NCBI GenBank assembly: GCA_019454045.1
Contig: SKCR01017975.1
Span: forward strand, 144,355-208,354
Source of the DNA: Zanthoxylum bungeanum
Lineage: Eukaryota; Streptophyta; Magnoliopsida; Sapindales; Rutaceae
Direction: 5' to 3'
Length of the DNA: 64,000 nucleotides
Position 1 is the stretch's first letter. Each line of letters opens with the position of its first letter. A program made the position numbers and the translations under genes. Positions 1 through 11,166 of the stretch are shown here, piece after piece. The notes below the pieces were generated by a model, which made no database searches, was not told the DNA's origin, and saw nothing but the letters and a program-made list of their open reading frames with translations.

Positions 1-321
1 AGATGAACTAGTGCTAGCACACCTTGAGTGATACATAGGTGATAGGGAAGTGTCTTCATGAGCTTGGAAAGCTTGAAGCTTGGAGCTTCAATGGAGTCTT
101 CAATGGCCGAACATGGAGGAGACTTTCACAGCCCCAACCGTGCGTCCACAGCAGTTCACAGGACCAAAACCGAGCAACATGCAGTGCGAAAATGGGTCTT
201 GTTCTTCATTTCATCAAAACCGAAATTCAATGTGAGTATATTCCGCACCTCCTTTGATGTGTTCATATGCGGTTTTTGTGCATGATTTGTGATCCTTGGG
301 ACCTTGAATTGAACTCTTACA
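1..321 (+). repeat. Copia-A 5' LTR, terminal part
   Basis: This matches the last part of the 3' LTR at 8250-8570 with a few small indels. It ends in CTCTTACA and is followed by a tRNA-Met-like primer site. The overlapping short ORFs here repeat in the 3' LTR and have no recognisable product. Confidence 0.9.
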
Positions 322-3300
322 ATGGTATCTAGAGCGTTTGATGCATGAAAACCGAATTAGGGTTCTTGAGCAAATTTGGGGCTTTTTGATTTTAGCTTGA
401 TTCTGTCTAATTGATTGTTTGAGAATGATTATATATGATTGAATTTGAGTTGTATGTAATCAATTTGATAAAAAAAAAATTGATTGGATTGATTTTCCCC
501 AATTTGCTTATTTTTGTCAAAACTTTAATTTGGGTAAACTCGATTTAGGCATGATTTGGTTGAATTGTTTGATGCATTATGCTTGAATGAGGTTGAATTG
601 AAGTTGTGCATGATCAATTTCAAGAAAATTGGATTAGATGAATTTTCCCCAATTCTTTAGGTTGAAATGAAACTTGAAATTGGGTAAAATGTGTTTAAGC
701 ATGTTTTAATTGAATTGGATGTTTAAGTATGCTTAGAACATGTTTAATTGAGATTGTGTGTGATCAATTTCATGAAATTGGATTGGATTCAATTTTCCCC
801 AAATTGGAGGCTTGGCCGAAAATTGGAAGAACCTAATGTCTTGGTAATTTTGTTTTGTTTGATCATTGGATGACTTAAAACAATTGGTTAATGTTGTTTT
901 GAAGTTCAATTGGATTGAATTTTGATTTAGAACATTTTTTCCCTTTTAAAGTGGCTTGGCCGAATCTTATGAACATGAAATTCTTTGTGATTTTTTTGTT
1001 TTAATTCATTGGATGAATTGAATTGATTTGGGAAATTAAGATTGTGGACTCAATTGGATTGAAACCGAATCGAATTGAAAAACCCCTAATTGCCGAGACT
1101 TGAAAGCATGTTAATTGGGTTTGATTTTAATTGAATTGTGTTGGACACTATTTGGTTGTTAAAGTGCATGATTAATTAGGCTAATTGATATTTTAGAAAT
1201 GTTAATTGGGTAATTGATTGTGTATTACACTTAGGTTAATTAATTGTGAAATTTGGAATTTTATAAGTTAATTAATTTGGGCTTGATTTTGGAAATTGGG
1301 CTTGTTAGGTTGTAATTGGGCTTTTGGGCTTTGTTGTAACAAAGTTGGGTTTAGGCAAAATTGGTTGGATCCAATTAGGCCCAAAACCGAATCCAAAAGG
1401 TCCAATTATGATTTAATGGACCTTAATTATTTAATTGGGCCTAATGGGCCAAAATTAATTTAAAGGCTTATGGGGTAACTCCCGGATTGGATTTTGGTTG
1501 TTCGGTTTGACCCGAGTTGACCAAAAGTCCACGCCTATAGAAATTAATTAAAAGCCCATTGGACTTTAATTAAATAAAACATTAGATGTTAATCGGGCTT
1601 TGAGACCCGTTGCGATTAAATTTGGAATTTAAGTCGTAAAGGTTCGTTAATAAAAGTGTAATATTTAATTTGGAATTAAATAATGAATTAGAATTAAATA
1701 CGTATTAAATTGGATTTAATTATGTAATTTAATTTAATTCGTAGAAATTGTACTTTGAGTACGTGTTCGCAAAACGAGTTTGACTCGAACAAAAATCAAA
1801 TCTTTGTTTGAACATTGGATGATCACTAATAATCAAGATTAATTAATTTGATTGATTGATTGATAACATGCTTGTATGAATACATGGTTATGATGTTTGA
1901 ATAATGTATATCGGATGGATATTAGTCGGGTGGGCGATTTTGGAAATTGTAATAAATTTGATTTATTAAATTGGACCTGCGTGTCCAGCCTTATCTCTTA
2001 TTTCTTTGTATTCTCTTCTCACCTATTCCCCTCCATGTAAAAGAGGTTTCTTTAGAAGTGTAGTGTAACGGGTAGAAGTAATACAAGTGCTAGCGGGAGA
2101 GAGAAAGTGAGAGATTTGATCTAGGATCAATGTAAAGTATCCATCCGCATATCATTATTATTTATTTTCATATACGCTTTATTATGTATTTAGAATGCAT
2201 GTTTAAGGGTGTATGATGATGAGACCTTAACAAAGATAATTAAATTGGTAGCCAATTTGCACGCGAAAAACCCTCGTTAAATATCAAGCATCATTCCTTC
2301 CATTGAGTGATTCTTGCTCAAGATCGGAGATTGTCAGGGGTTGTTTTTGACCAAAGTCAAGCCCTTGTCAGTCAAAGATGTGCTTTAATCACGAGGCTTT
2401 GTTATATATCGGTGTCGTGTCCAAGTTGTGGTTTGTTTTTGACCAAAGTCAAGACCACTTCTTGTCCATAGACATTTGATTACGAAGCTTCCCTGTCAAT
2501 GGGTCCACGCTTGACTGGGATCACTAGGTTTGTTTTGGCCAAAGCCAAGGCCTAGTTGATTCAGAGGAAACGGGTAGGGTATATATTCGATATATAGGCA
2601 TATATTAGATATATGTTTCGGACTTGGATGTCCACCTACTGGATCTAGGAGTTGGATGGGATCCAATTGATCTTCGATATCTACCTTGTTAATTATCATA
2701 CAATTTTTTATTGACCAAAGTCAGGATTGTATGATACTTTAACGGGATCCTAGCCCACTAGGAAACACGGTTTCCCGAGTACTCGACAGAGGGTTAGAGG
2801 CTCGACGAAAAATAGTGGGAGGCAAGTATTGAATTTGCAACATTCGTTCATTACTCGCTAAACACGCTCATTTATTTTATTCGTCATATTAATCAAAAGT
2901 ATTAGTTGGACTAATATTTTATGTTGTTTTAATAAACAGTTGGACTGTATTATACTTGATTATATATAATTGGATTATATTAATCAATATATTTGAATTA
3001 ATTATTTTCAGTTTACAGTTGATTTTATAATTGGATTATAGTAATCAATGTAATTGAGGTTAATTAATTTGGATTATATTTGATTATATAGTTGGACTAT
3101 TATAATCATTATAATATATATAGTACCACTAATCGTTGATTAAATAGTTGGACTATTGTAATCAAGATAAGAAATTGAAAAGTTGGAATTTAAAATATAA
3201 TCTGGGATTAAAATATTTTAAATGATTTAATTTTCAAATTGGGAATAAATAATAGGTTACTTTATTTGATAAAATAACTTATTATACGTTACGCCCAAAA

Positions 3301-3438
3301 TTAAGCAAATAGTAGAGCATAAAATCTTTGGAAGATTTATGTGATGATGACTTTAATGCTTAATTAATATACTTATAATAAATCTATCTTTAGATTTAAA
3401 AGTATTAAAATTGCAATTAATAATTCTTGGAGAATTAA
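322..3438 (+). other. Copia-A primer-binding site and structured 5' leader
   Basis: TGGTATCTAGAGC at about 323-335 is a mutated primer site for initiator tRNA-Met. No coding ORF is recognisable in the following 3.1 kb. About 420-830 holds three divergent copies of a unit of roughly 155 bp ending in TTTTCCCCAA. At 2337-2735 lie four hairpins with the apical sequence TTGRC-CAAA-GYCAA. From 2900 to 3437 there is a run of short inverted repeats with a TGG loop. Copia-E, F and G carry gag immediately after the equivalent hairpins; here most of gag is missing. Confidence 0.75.
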
Positions 3439-6400
3439 TTGACTATTCTAGTGGAGAAAAGTCAAAGTTTGCAATTGGGCATGTTGCAAGGTGCACATTC
3501 CTTTTATTCTAAAAAAACCAAGGCTTGGCCTAAGGTTCCTAAAATATTGAAAAGGATAATTGACATATCCCAAAGTGACTACCATTTGGATATGGAAGAC
3601 ACGAAGGAATTAAAGAAAGGGCGAGGCTCTAACTTTAAAAATATTTGTCAAAGTTATGTTCACTACTAGTATTGAAATTAGATTTTAAATACTTAGTGTG
3701 GTACATAAATATGTGTATTGATGTTCAGAATCCGCTATGAGTTGGATACTGACTTTAAACCGAGATTTCTCTGCAAATCGGAAACTGGACGAAGGTCGCT
3801 GTTTCGACCGTGGATACCTAAGTTTAGGAACTACCCTTTGGGTATGTACTTAAATTAGGAACTGTTATAATGTAACTAGTTTGACTAGAGACATTATCTC
3901 TATCAGTGTTTAATCCATTGCGGATAACCTTTATATTCTAGAACACTAGTGTTTTATTATATAAAGATGATACCGAGATAAACACATTAGATGTGAATAA
4001 CAGAATTTATATTTTGAATATAATAAAATCTCAAACATATAAAATGACAAATAAATTAGCTCATATTGATTTGATCAATAGAGACTTATTTGTGGCATTG
4101 TTGTCTGGGACACAATTAAACAAGACTCGTATATCCACACTTTTGAAGAGTGGGTACTAGGACTGATTTGACTATTCAAATAAGGTCTACGAATCTAGTT
4201 TACTAGGTAAAGTACCTAAAATACTATTTACTAGGTAATAGTGTAAAGGCCACCGATCTGTAAACCCTATTCATGGTGAAGTAAGTGGGCCCATATCTAG
4301 CTTGGCTAGATGTGTACATGAATATTTCGTGACCTTAACGGATGTGGCATCACGTTATGGTTATGTGTTTCTTTTGAAGAACACAAATACGAAACTTTGA
4401 GTTTCGACACGAAGTATACAAACAGATCGGCTGTAGTATTATGCCGCTACGGTAAGACCGTATTGGTAAATACTTAAGCAGTAAGTTTCATACGTACATG
4501 AAAGAGTACGGTATTCTTTCATATGAGGACTCCTCCCGAGACACGTCAATTGACGGTGTGTCAGAACTAAAAACCAAGTTTTGTTGGACATGATTAGGTT
4601 TTTCGCGAGTCGCTCTGAGCTACTGTTTCCTTCAACAGGATATGTATTAACAGTGCAAAACTTATTTAGAATAAGGTTCCATGTAAATCTGTTTGACAGA
4701 TATCATATAGGATATGAACAGGAAAGAAACGAGGTTTCTCATTCCTGATAATTTGGGTATGTAGGCATATAAAGTTTGGATGATACCAAACTAAGAACCC
4801 AAATTGGATTAGTGCCAATATAGGTTATCCTAAGGGAAACCATAAGTATAGTACTTATAAATCCCACATGAGAACAATGTGATTGTTGCTCACCATGCGG
4901 TTTTCCTGAGAGGAATACCGATATGCAGTGGTCAGTGGGAGGATAGTGATACTCGATGAAAATCGGAGTAATACTATTCAAAGCACGAAGTCCTTAATGG
5001 AACACAAACAATTCATCTATGATGAATCTGTACCATTAATCTTCAAATACACAAGAAATCGGGTAGATCGGATAGAGTCAGAAAACAACCTAGGGTATGG
5101 GTTTCTGATCTAACCTCATTAAGATGTCAATCTTATGAAGGTATATCCACCGACTACGTTTTGAGGAAGTGATACGAGGTATCGACTCCCTGTTATGGCA
5201 AAGTGCCATGAGTCCGAAATGGATTCCATGTATAACGACTATTATGGATACTAGTTGTTGTACCACAAAGCATTGTGCCTATTGGTACATTATACGTCTT
5301 CAAGGAAGACATACATGGATAGCAACATACCAACGTACAAAGCTAGGCTTTTGACGGAAAGGTATCGTTATCAACATTGTGTTAATAACGGTTCAACCTT
5401 TTACCTGTTGCCATGGTAAATCCATTTTGAAGATGCTTGTTGATAACTGTATATTTCATTTATGAAATATGTCAGTTACAAATCAAAATCGCTTTCCTGA
5501 AAAGGAAACCTTTTGGAGAATGTTTATAACATTCTGACGATTTTGTATAACCGACAAACAAGGTTTGCGGATTATTCGATCCATGTTTGGATTGAAGCAA
5601 GCATAAGGTTCTTGGAACTGACGTTTTGAAATAATCATAATAGTTTATGATTTGACTCAAAACGAAATAATTCTTGTGTATATAGGGAGGTTAGTGGGAG
5701 AGGGCACTGACAATGAAATTCCCATAAAACAATCGGTGAAAGCTTGGCTTTCATAAGAAATTCTCCGTAGAATTCTGGGGAGTAACAACCTTTATTCAAG
5801 GAATAAAGATCTACTGGGCTAGATTTGGAGTTGGTAACACTCTCTGAGAAATTGTACATTTAAAATGTACCTGTATTGATGTCTCATACGCTTCGAGCAT
5901 ATGGAGTCACAATCGGGTCAATCCAAGTGATAGTCACTGGATTGAAGTTAAGAACATCTGTTAGTATCTGAGAGAACTAAAGATGTTGTCTTAAACTATG
6001 GAGATGGAGAACTTGAAGTGACTGGGATCACCGCTGCAAGTTTCCAAACCGGTAAATATTGCGGTACTATAAAGTTTGAACACTGGGACAGTTAGCTGGA
6101 AATCTTCCGAGCAAGATAACTGTTGCCGAATTAACAACAAATGCGGATTATTGCTGCAGCTGAGGCAGAAATAGAAGCCATTTGGATCGATAATAAATCT
6201 AATTAGATTAGATATAGTTCTGTTAGCAGCTGAGCTAGGCGTCAGCACAGGCTAAAGAATTAAAGGTCTCATCGACGATCCAGATATATACTTCTATATC
6301 ATCGATTCGTTCGGATCATACATCGTGGCGATGTGATGATCGTGTAAATCGCGTCAGACGATAATTAAGCAAATCCGCTGACGAAAACCTTTCCTCAGCA

Positions 6401-6440
6401 ATTTGAGCGAACCGTACATAGTTCAGGTGTGGGACACTTG
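3439..6440 (+). pseudogene. Copia-A gag-pol remnant
   Basis: The piece at 3439-3669 keeps a lysine-rich stretch (TKAWPKVPK) resembling the late gag of copia-E (PKAWPKATR). From about 3720 the nucleotide sequence follows the pol of copia-E: end of the protease region, GAG-pre-integrase region (about 4080-4210), integrase, RT and RNase H (to about 6440). It is full of indels and stops, and the longest open pieces are under 90 codons. The order and plus orientation are clear by comparison with 41500-44600. It encodes no functional enzyme. Confidence 0.85.
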
Positions 6441-6584
6441 AGTGACTGGCTATGTGCCAAGTGGGAGATTGTTGGACAAAATGACCCATAGCGTCACTAT
6501 TTGCACAGATCATTGTGTTGTTGTAGCAAATTAACTATGTGACAAGGAAATTGCACTCTCATCATTTGTGATTAGATCACCATA

Positions 6585-6595
6585 GATATATAAAT
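6585..6595 (+). promoter_or_regulatory. Putative TATA box of copia-A LTR
   Basis: AGATATATAAATG lies about 115 bp inside the LTR. Equivalent motifs sit at the same place in the LTRs at about 36630, 44732, 49074 and 61803, and on the minus strand near 29640 and 54860. Position and conservation are seen; promoter function is inferred. Confidence 0.4.
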
Positions 6596-7527
6596 GAAGA
6601 GAGGTCCCTATGATTAGTACCTGGACTGAGAATGATATGAGACAGTATCAGTCCCCGAAGGTTTAATCATTAAATATCCCTAGCCGTAGTATTATCGAGA
6701 CTGGACATCGATAATGCGGAATAGGCTAGTATTGCACTTGTGCGCGTTTGTGAGGGCACAACGGCATAGTTCTCATATATATAAGTATTGGATACTTATG
6801 CAAGTGCGATAGGAGGTCGTGTTTCACCGACGGTACGGGAAACAGCTTCGCTCTGGATAGACCCCTCGGAATCCCATTGGTATTATGACTATGTGTCTAT
6901 GGGAGGCCGAAATCAAGGTAGGTGTGTATGGTCTTAACCTGAGACTTACATCGCTAATACTTACGATAATCGATAGACTTTGGTCTTGGTGGTAGGGGAC
7001 TTTAACCGGTTCTGAGTACACCATTTCTGGGTTTATCAGAGAGTCGTAGTGTATTGGGTGTGATGTCAAGACGGAAGTATCACTTCAGTCATATTGGAGA
7101 TGATGTCACGCAGGATACGGTATTAGTGCTCTTAAGTGCTGCGCGGCCATCGGGATATTATGACAAGGTCATGTATATCCGATTATAGAGACTAGTTACC
7201 AGACATCCGACATGTGCTTCGTACGGGGCAGACACTTATCCAGCCCCAGGCCTAGCACGTGATTATCCGATACTGGGCCAATATACACATACTACGGTAT
7301 ACTACGCTTGATACAATCTATATATTCCTGTAAGAATATTTCTGGAGAATTGGGTAGGCATGGCGCTTTGCTAGAAGCCAACCTTGTCTTGTAAATCGAT
7401 ATAAACGTAGTACGAGGTACTTACGTACGTGTTCGGACAGTCCGACGATCGATTTACTGCCAACATATCCGGAGATCTCATGGGTCGCTTCCTGAAGATT
7501 CACCGATGACGTATGACTCGCACTTTG

Positions 7528-7826
7528 ATTAATCTGGGATTAATTCGATGAGAGAGAAAATTAATCTGGGATTAATTGCGGAGATATTTTATCTGGGATA
7601 AAATATTAATTAAAGAGAGAGAACGATTAATTTGGAATTAATCGATAAAATAATATATTCGATATATTATTAGAAATTGGATTTCGACGCGGAATTAAAA
7701 TTGGATTTTAATTCGGGCGAACGAATTAATTTAGAATTAATTCGTTAGCGACGTGAATAGTGATTCGCTAGGCGTAATCATTTAATTACGACGCGACGGA
7801 AAATTCGTTAATTTGGAATTAGCGAA
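7528..7826 (+). repeat. LTR array of nine triloop hairpins
   Basis: Perfect or near-perfect inverted repeats follow one another at 7528-7544, 7559-7577, 7584-7606, 7624-7644, 7650-7670, 7673-7685, 7692-7714, 7720-7746 and 7804-7826. Arms are 5 to 12 bp and each loop is exactly three bases: TGG in seven, TCG at 7650-7670 and TAG at 7720-7746. The last stem has one G-U pair. Homologous arrays occur in all other LTRs of this family in the window. Confidence 0.85.
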
Positions 7827-8570
7827 CCCGAGCCCGAGAGTGATTGCGAGCGCATTCGCATTTCGAATTCGAGCGCGGCACGCGAGTCACATCAAGCGTC
7901 AAATCGTTTGTCACATCATGCGTCAAATCAATTGTCACTTTGAGTGATGTGACTTGACAACATGTCACTTTATTAAAGTGATGTGATGTGACTTAAAGTA
8001 AAAAGTTGAAATGATGGAAGCTTTATTGCTTTTTATTTTTTGACTTTTGAATTAAAAGTAATATATTATTTTATTTAATTTACTTGGTAAATGTAATAAA
8101 GATATATATTAAACTTATCATTCTCTCTCTCCAACATGCAAGGCATACGGTTTCCTCATCTCCCTCTCTTTTCTCTCCTCTCATCTCACGGCTTCAAGCC
8201 GATTTTTGCTTAAAATTTTTCTGGTTCACCGAATTTTTGAGAAGCAAAATGGAAATGAACTAGTGCTAGCACACCTTGAGTGATACATAGGTGATAGGGA
8301 AGTGTCTCATGAACTGGGAAAGCTTGAAGCTTGGAGCTTCAATGGAGTCTTCAATGGCCGAACATGGAGGAGACTTTCACAGCCCCAACCGTGCGTCCAC
8401 AGCAGTTCACAGGACCAAAACCGAGCAACATGCAGTGCGAAAATGGGTCTTGTTCTTCATTCATCAAAACCGAAATTCAATGTGAGTATATTCCGCACCT
8501 CCTTGATGTGTTCATATGCGGTTTTTGTGCATGATTTGTGATCCTTGGGACCTTGAATTGAACTCTTACA

Positions 8571-9035
8571 CATACCCGGAGTGCCGTACTTGGCATGTTA
8601 AACCCCATACCTGAGGCGTCGCTATAATATCTCCATACCCGGAGTGTCGTACCTGGCATGCTAAACCCCATACCCGAGGTATCGCTGTAATATCTCTATA
8701 CCCGGAGTGCCGTACCTGGCATGCTAAACCCCATACCCGAGGCGTCGCTGTAATATCTCCATACCCGGAGTGCCGTACCTGGCATGCTAAACCCCATACC
8801 CGAGGCATCGCTGTAATATCTCCATACCCGGAGTGCCGTACCTAGCATACTAAACCATATACCCGAGGCGTCGCTGTAATATCTCCATACCCGGAGTGCC
8901 GTACCTGGCATGCTAAACCCCATTCCCGAGGCATCACTATAATATCTCCATACCGAAAGTATCGTAACTGGCATGCTATACCCCATCCCCGAGGCGTCGC
9001 TGTAATATTTCCATACCCGGAGTGTCATACCTGGA
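8571..9035 (-). repeat. 63-bp tandem repeat, about 7.5 copies, post-integrase region
   Basis: Units begin near 8571, 8634, 8697, 8760, 8823 and 8888 (one unit is 65 bp), each starting like CATACCCGGAGTGCC; the later copies decay. Because 63 is a multiple of three, frames stay open through the array and give false repetitive ORFs with 21-residue periods on the minus strand. Tandem repeats between integrase and 3' LTR are common in Tat/Ogre elements. Confidence 0.85.
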
Positions 9036-9387
9036 AAAACTGATACTGATGTTAATGTAGGCCTCGCCCCCAGAGTGCCATACCTGACAATACTGATACT
9101 GATGACGTGGGTCTCAACCCTGGGACTCGTCCCCAAAAGTGATATTGTTGGTGATGTTGGCCTCAACCTTAGAGATCCATTTCTGAAAACTGTTGATACT
9201 GCTTTGTTGCTTTCAACTTGCTTGTATTTTGCCTCTTTTCCTTCTTTGAAACCTGTGAATACAAAACAAACACAAAAAATGAATGCCAAATACGTTACGT
9301 GTATGTATGTATGCATGAATGAGTTTCATATCTCGGTGGGTTAGGTCTTCCGCCGATTCCCCTGGTGGCTGCTTGGTCTACTATTCC
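9036..9387 (-). other. Post-integrase noncoding region of the Tat-like element
   Basis: This follows the integrase stop on the minus strand. It contains decayed pieces related to the 63-bp unit (to about 9160) and a short ATGT/ATGC-rich stretch near 9300. I see no gene. Confidence 0.6.
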
Positions 9388-10722
9388 TCAGGCAAAATAC
9401 TGCTTCAATCTGTCTACGTTGATCTGCTCGGTGAACTCATTCCCTTCCAAGTCTGACAGTCTCACTGCCCCATTTCCCATTACTTTCTGCACTATGTAGG
9501 GTCCTTCCCAATTGGGTCTGAACTTTCCTCTTGGGTCTGTCGTCGACGACTTTGACTGCTTAAGTACCAAATCACCCTTTCTGATCTTAGTATGATGCAC
9601 CTTCTTATTGAATGCTCGGGCTAGTCTCTTCCGATATATCTGCATGTGATGTAAAGACTTCATTCTCTTCTCATCCAGCAGTGCTAACTGCTCAAATCTC
9701 TGTGAGGCCCATTCCTGTTCAGGTAACTCTGCTTCTGCTAAAACCCTCATGGACTGTATCTCAACTTCCACGGGTAGTACTGCTTCCATTCCATAGACCA
9801 AAGAGTAAGGCGTGGCTCCTGTTGCTGTTCTCACTGATGTTATGTACCCCCACAGGGCGTATGGCAACTTATTGGCCCAATTTTTACAGTTTTCTGTCAT
9901 CTTGGCTAATATCTTCTTTACTGTCTTATTGGCTGCCTCGACTGCCCCATTTGCCTGTGGTCTGTAAGGTGACGACTTATGATATCCTATCTCATATCTA
10001 TGTAGCATTGCCTTCGTTTCCCATTGAAACTGAACTCTGTTATCTGTCACTACATGATGTGGCATTCCATATCGACAAATGATGTTCCGGGCTATGAACT
10101 TCGCCATCTGCTTTGCTGTGATGTTACGAAATGACTCAGCTTCCACCCACTTCGAAAATTAGTCTACTGCCACTACTATGAAATGATGTCCATTCGATGC
10201 ATTCGGTCAAATCTCTCTGATCATGTCAATTCCCCATGTTGAAAAAGGCCATGGCTCTGTTAGCCCATGTAACTCTGTGTGAGGCAAATGGTTCATGTAA
10301 CCATGTGCTTGACAATCATGACAATGTTTTACCAGCTTTGCACAGTATGTCTCCATGGTCAATCAGTAGAAACCTTATCTTACAATCTTGCGAGACAAAT
10401 TCAACCCATTCATGTGCGGTCCACATACCCCGGCATGCATTTCTTCCATTGCCTTCTGAGCTTCTTCTTTTCTTAAAAACTTCAACTGAATTCCATTTGC
10501 TTGCCTCTTGTAGAGCTCTCCCTTCAAAATCACATACTGAGAAGCCAACTTCTGAACGGCTATTCTGTCTTTTCTGCTTGCTCCTTTTGGGAGTTCTTCG
10601 TGTTCCAAGTATTGCTGAATATCATGGCACCAAGGTTTTTCGTCGTCGATCTCCACTTCCAAAACTCTTTCTATCTCATAAACAAGTCTGATTGCTGTTG
10701 TCAGTACCAATGGTCTCATCAC
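9388..10722 (-). pseudogene. Tat-like gypsy integrase, broken
   Basis: The N-terminal part lies at 10375-10722 and the catalytic and C-terminal part at 9388-about 10230. The first catalytic Asp is visible in VAVD, directly followed by a TAA stop (10159-10161) where the family has an aromatic residue before SKW. The second Asp is in TDNRVQF and the Glu in NGAVEAANK. The C-terminus has the basic HHTKIRKGDLVLK segment and the gypsy-type WEGPYIVQKV fold. The zinc-finger part is separated by frame breaks at about 10230-10375. Catalytic residues survive but the frame does not. Confidence 0.85.
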
Positions 10723-10728
10723 TAACTT

Positions 10729-11100
10729 CTATGGATTTTCCCAAGTTGCTGTAAGTGTAGCTAATGCGTCTACCATCTGATTCTCTTCTCGCGGCAAGTG
10801 CTGAAACTTACAATCGGGGATAGCCTGTGCCAACTTTCTGAGGTGGAAAAGGAAAGGTTTCAACTGTTCTTCCTTCAATTCCCATTCTTCCTGCATCTGT
10901 CGGACTACCAACATCGAATCTCCGTAGACCTCCACGCTCTCAGCCTTCAAGGCTATCAATGCAGTCAATCCAAAAGCACATGTTTCATACTCGGCCATGT
11001 TGTTAGTTACTCTAAACGTCAACCTCTTGGCTAAGGTTTCTCCTTCGGGTGTCTCTATCACGATCCCAATTCCGGCTCATTTACAATTCACTACGTCGTC
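10729..11100 (-). pseudogene. Second (archaeal-type) RNase H domain of Tat-like polyprotein
   Basis: The minus-strand frame reads TNNMAEYETCAFGLTALIAL, then VYGDSMLVVRQ and ENQMVDALATL, the order of an RNase H fold with Glu and Asp catalytic positions (AEYE, GDS, VDAL). A second RNase H between the RT-linked RNase H and integrase is a known hallmark of Tat/Ogre elements. The first catalytic Asp region (about 11062-11140) is outside the open frame and damaged. Confidence 0.75.
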
Positions 11101-11166
11101 GAAATACATCTTCCATCATTGAACTGTTATTGCTTGGATCTCTTCATCTGGGAATTCAAACTTGTA

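Larger units (their letters stand above)
1..8570 (+). mobile_element. Copia-A: degraded Ty1/copia LTR retrotransposon, 5' end outside window
   Basis: The first 321 bases recur almost unchanged at about 8250-8570, which defines the tail of the 5' LTR and the end of the 3' LTR. Between them lie a degenerate tRNA-Met primer site, a long leader, and a decayed copia gag-pol on the plus strand. The layout matches copia-E, F and G in this window. Most of gag is missing and pol has no long open frame, so the copy cannot be autonomous. Its right end abuts the post-integrase repeats of the Tat-like gypsy element at 8571, so it apparently inserted there. The five bases after the LTR are CATAC; the matching left copy would lie outside the window. 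Confidence 0.9.
6470..8570 (+). repeat. Copia-A 3' LTR (2.1 kb)
   Basis: It starts TGTTGGACAAAATGACCC right after a polypurine tract (AAGTGGGAGA) and ends CTCTTACA. A TATATAAAT motif near 6587 is conserved near the start of every LTR of this family, so U3 may be only about 150 bp and most of the LTR transcribed. The stretch 7528-7826 holds nine consecutive inverted repeats with three-base spacers. Confidence 0.9.

Noticed and set aside
7528..7826. CRISPR-like array
   Set aside because: The units are palindromes of different sequence without spacers, in a plant LTR. The tandem arrays at 8571 and 27190 also lack spacers.
8696..9316. Minus-strand ORF of 206 codons with 21-residue repeats
   Set aside because: It arises from the 63-bp tandem array, whose length keeps frames open on both strands; there is no start context, domain or conservation in the decayed units.
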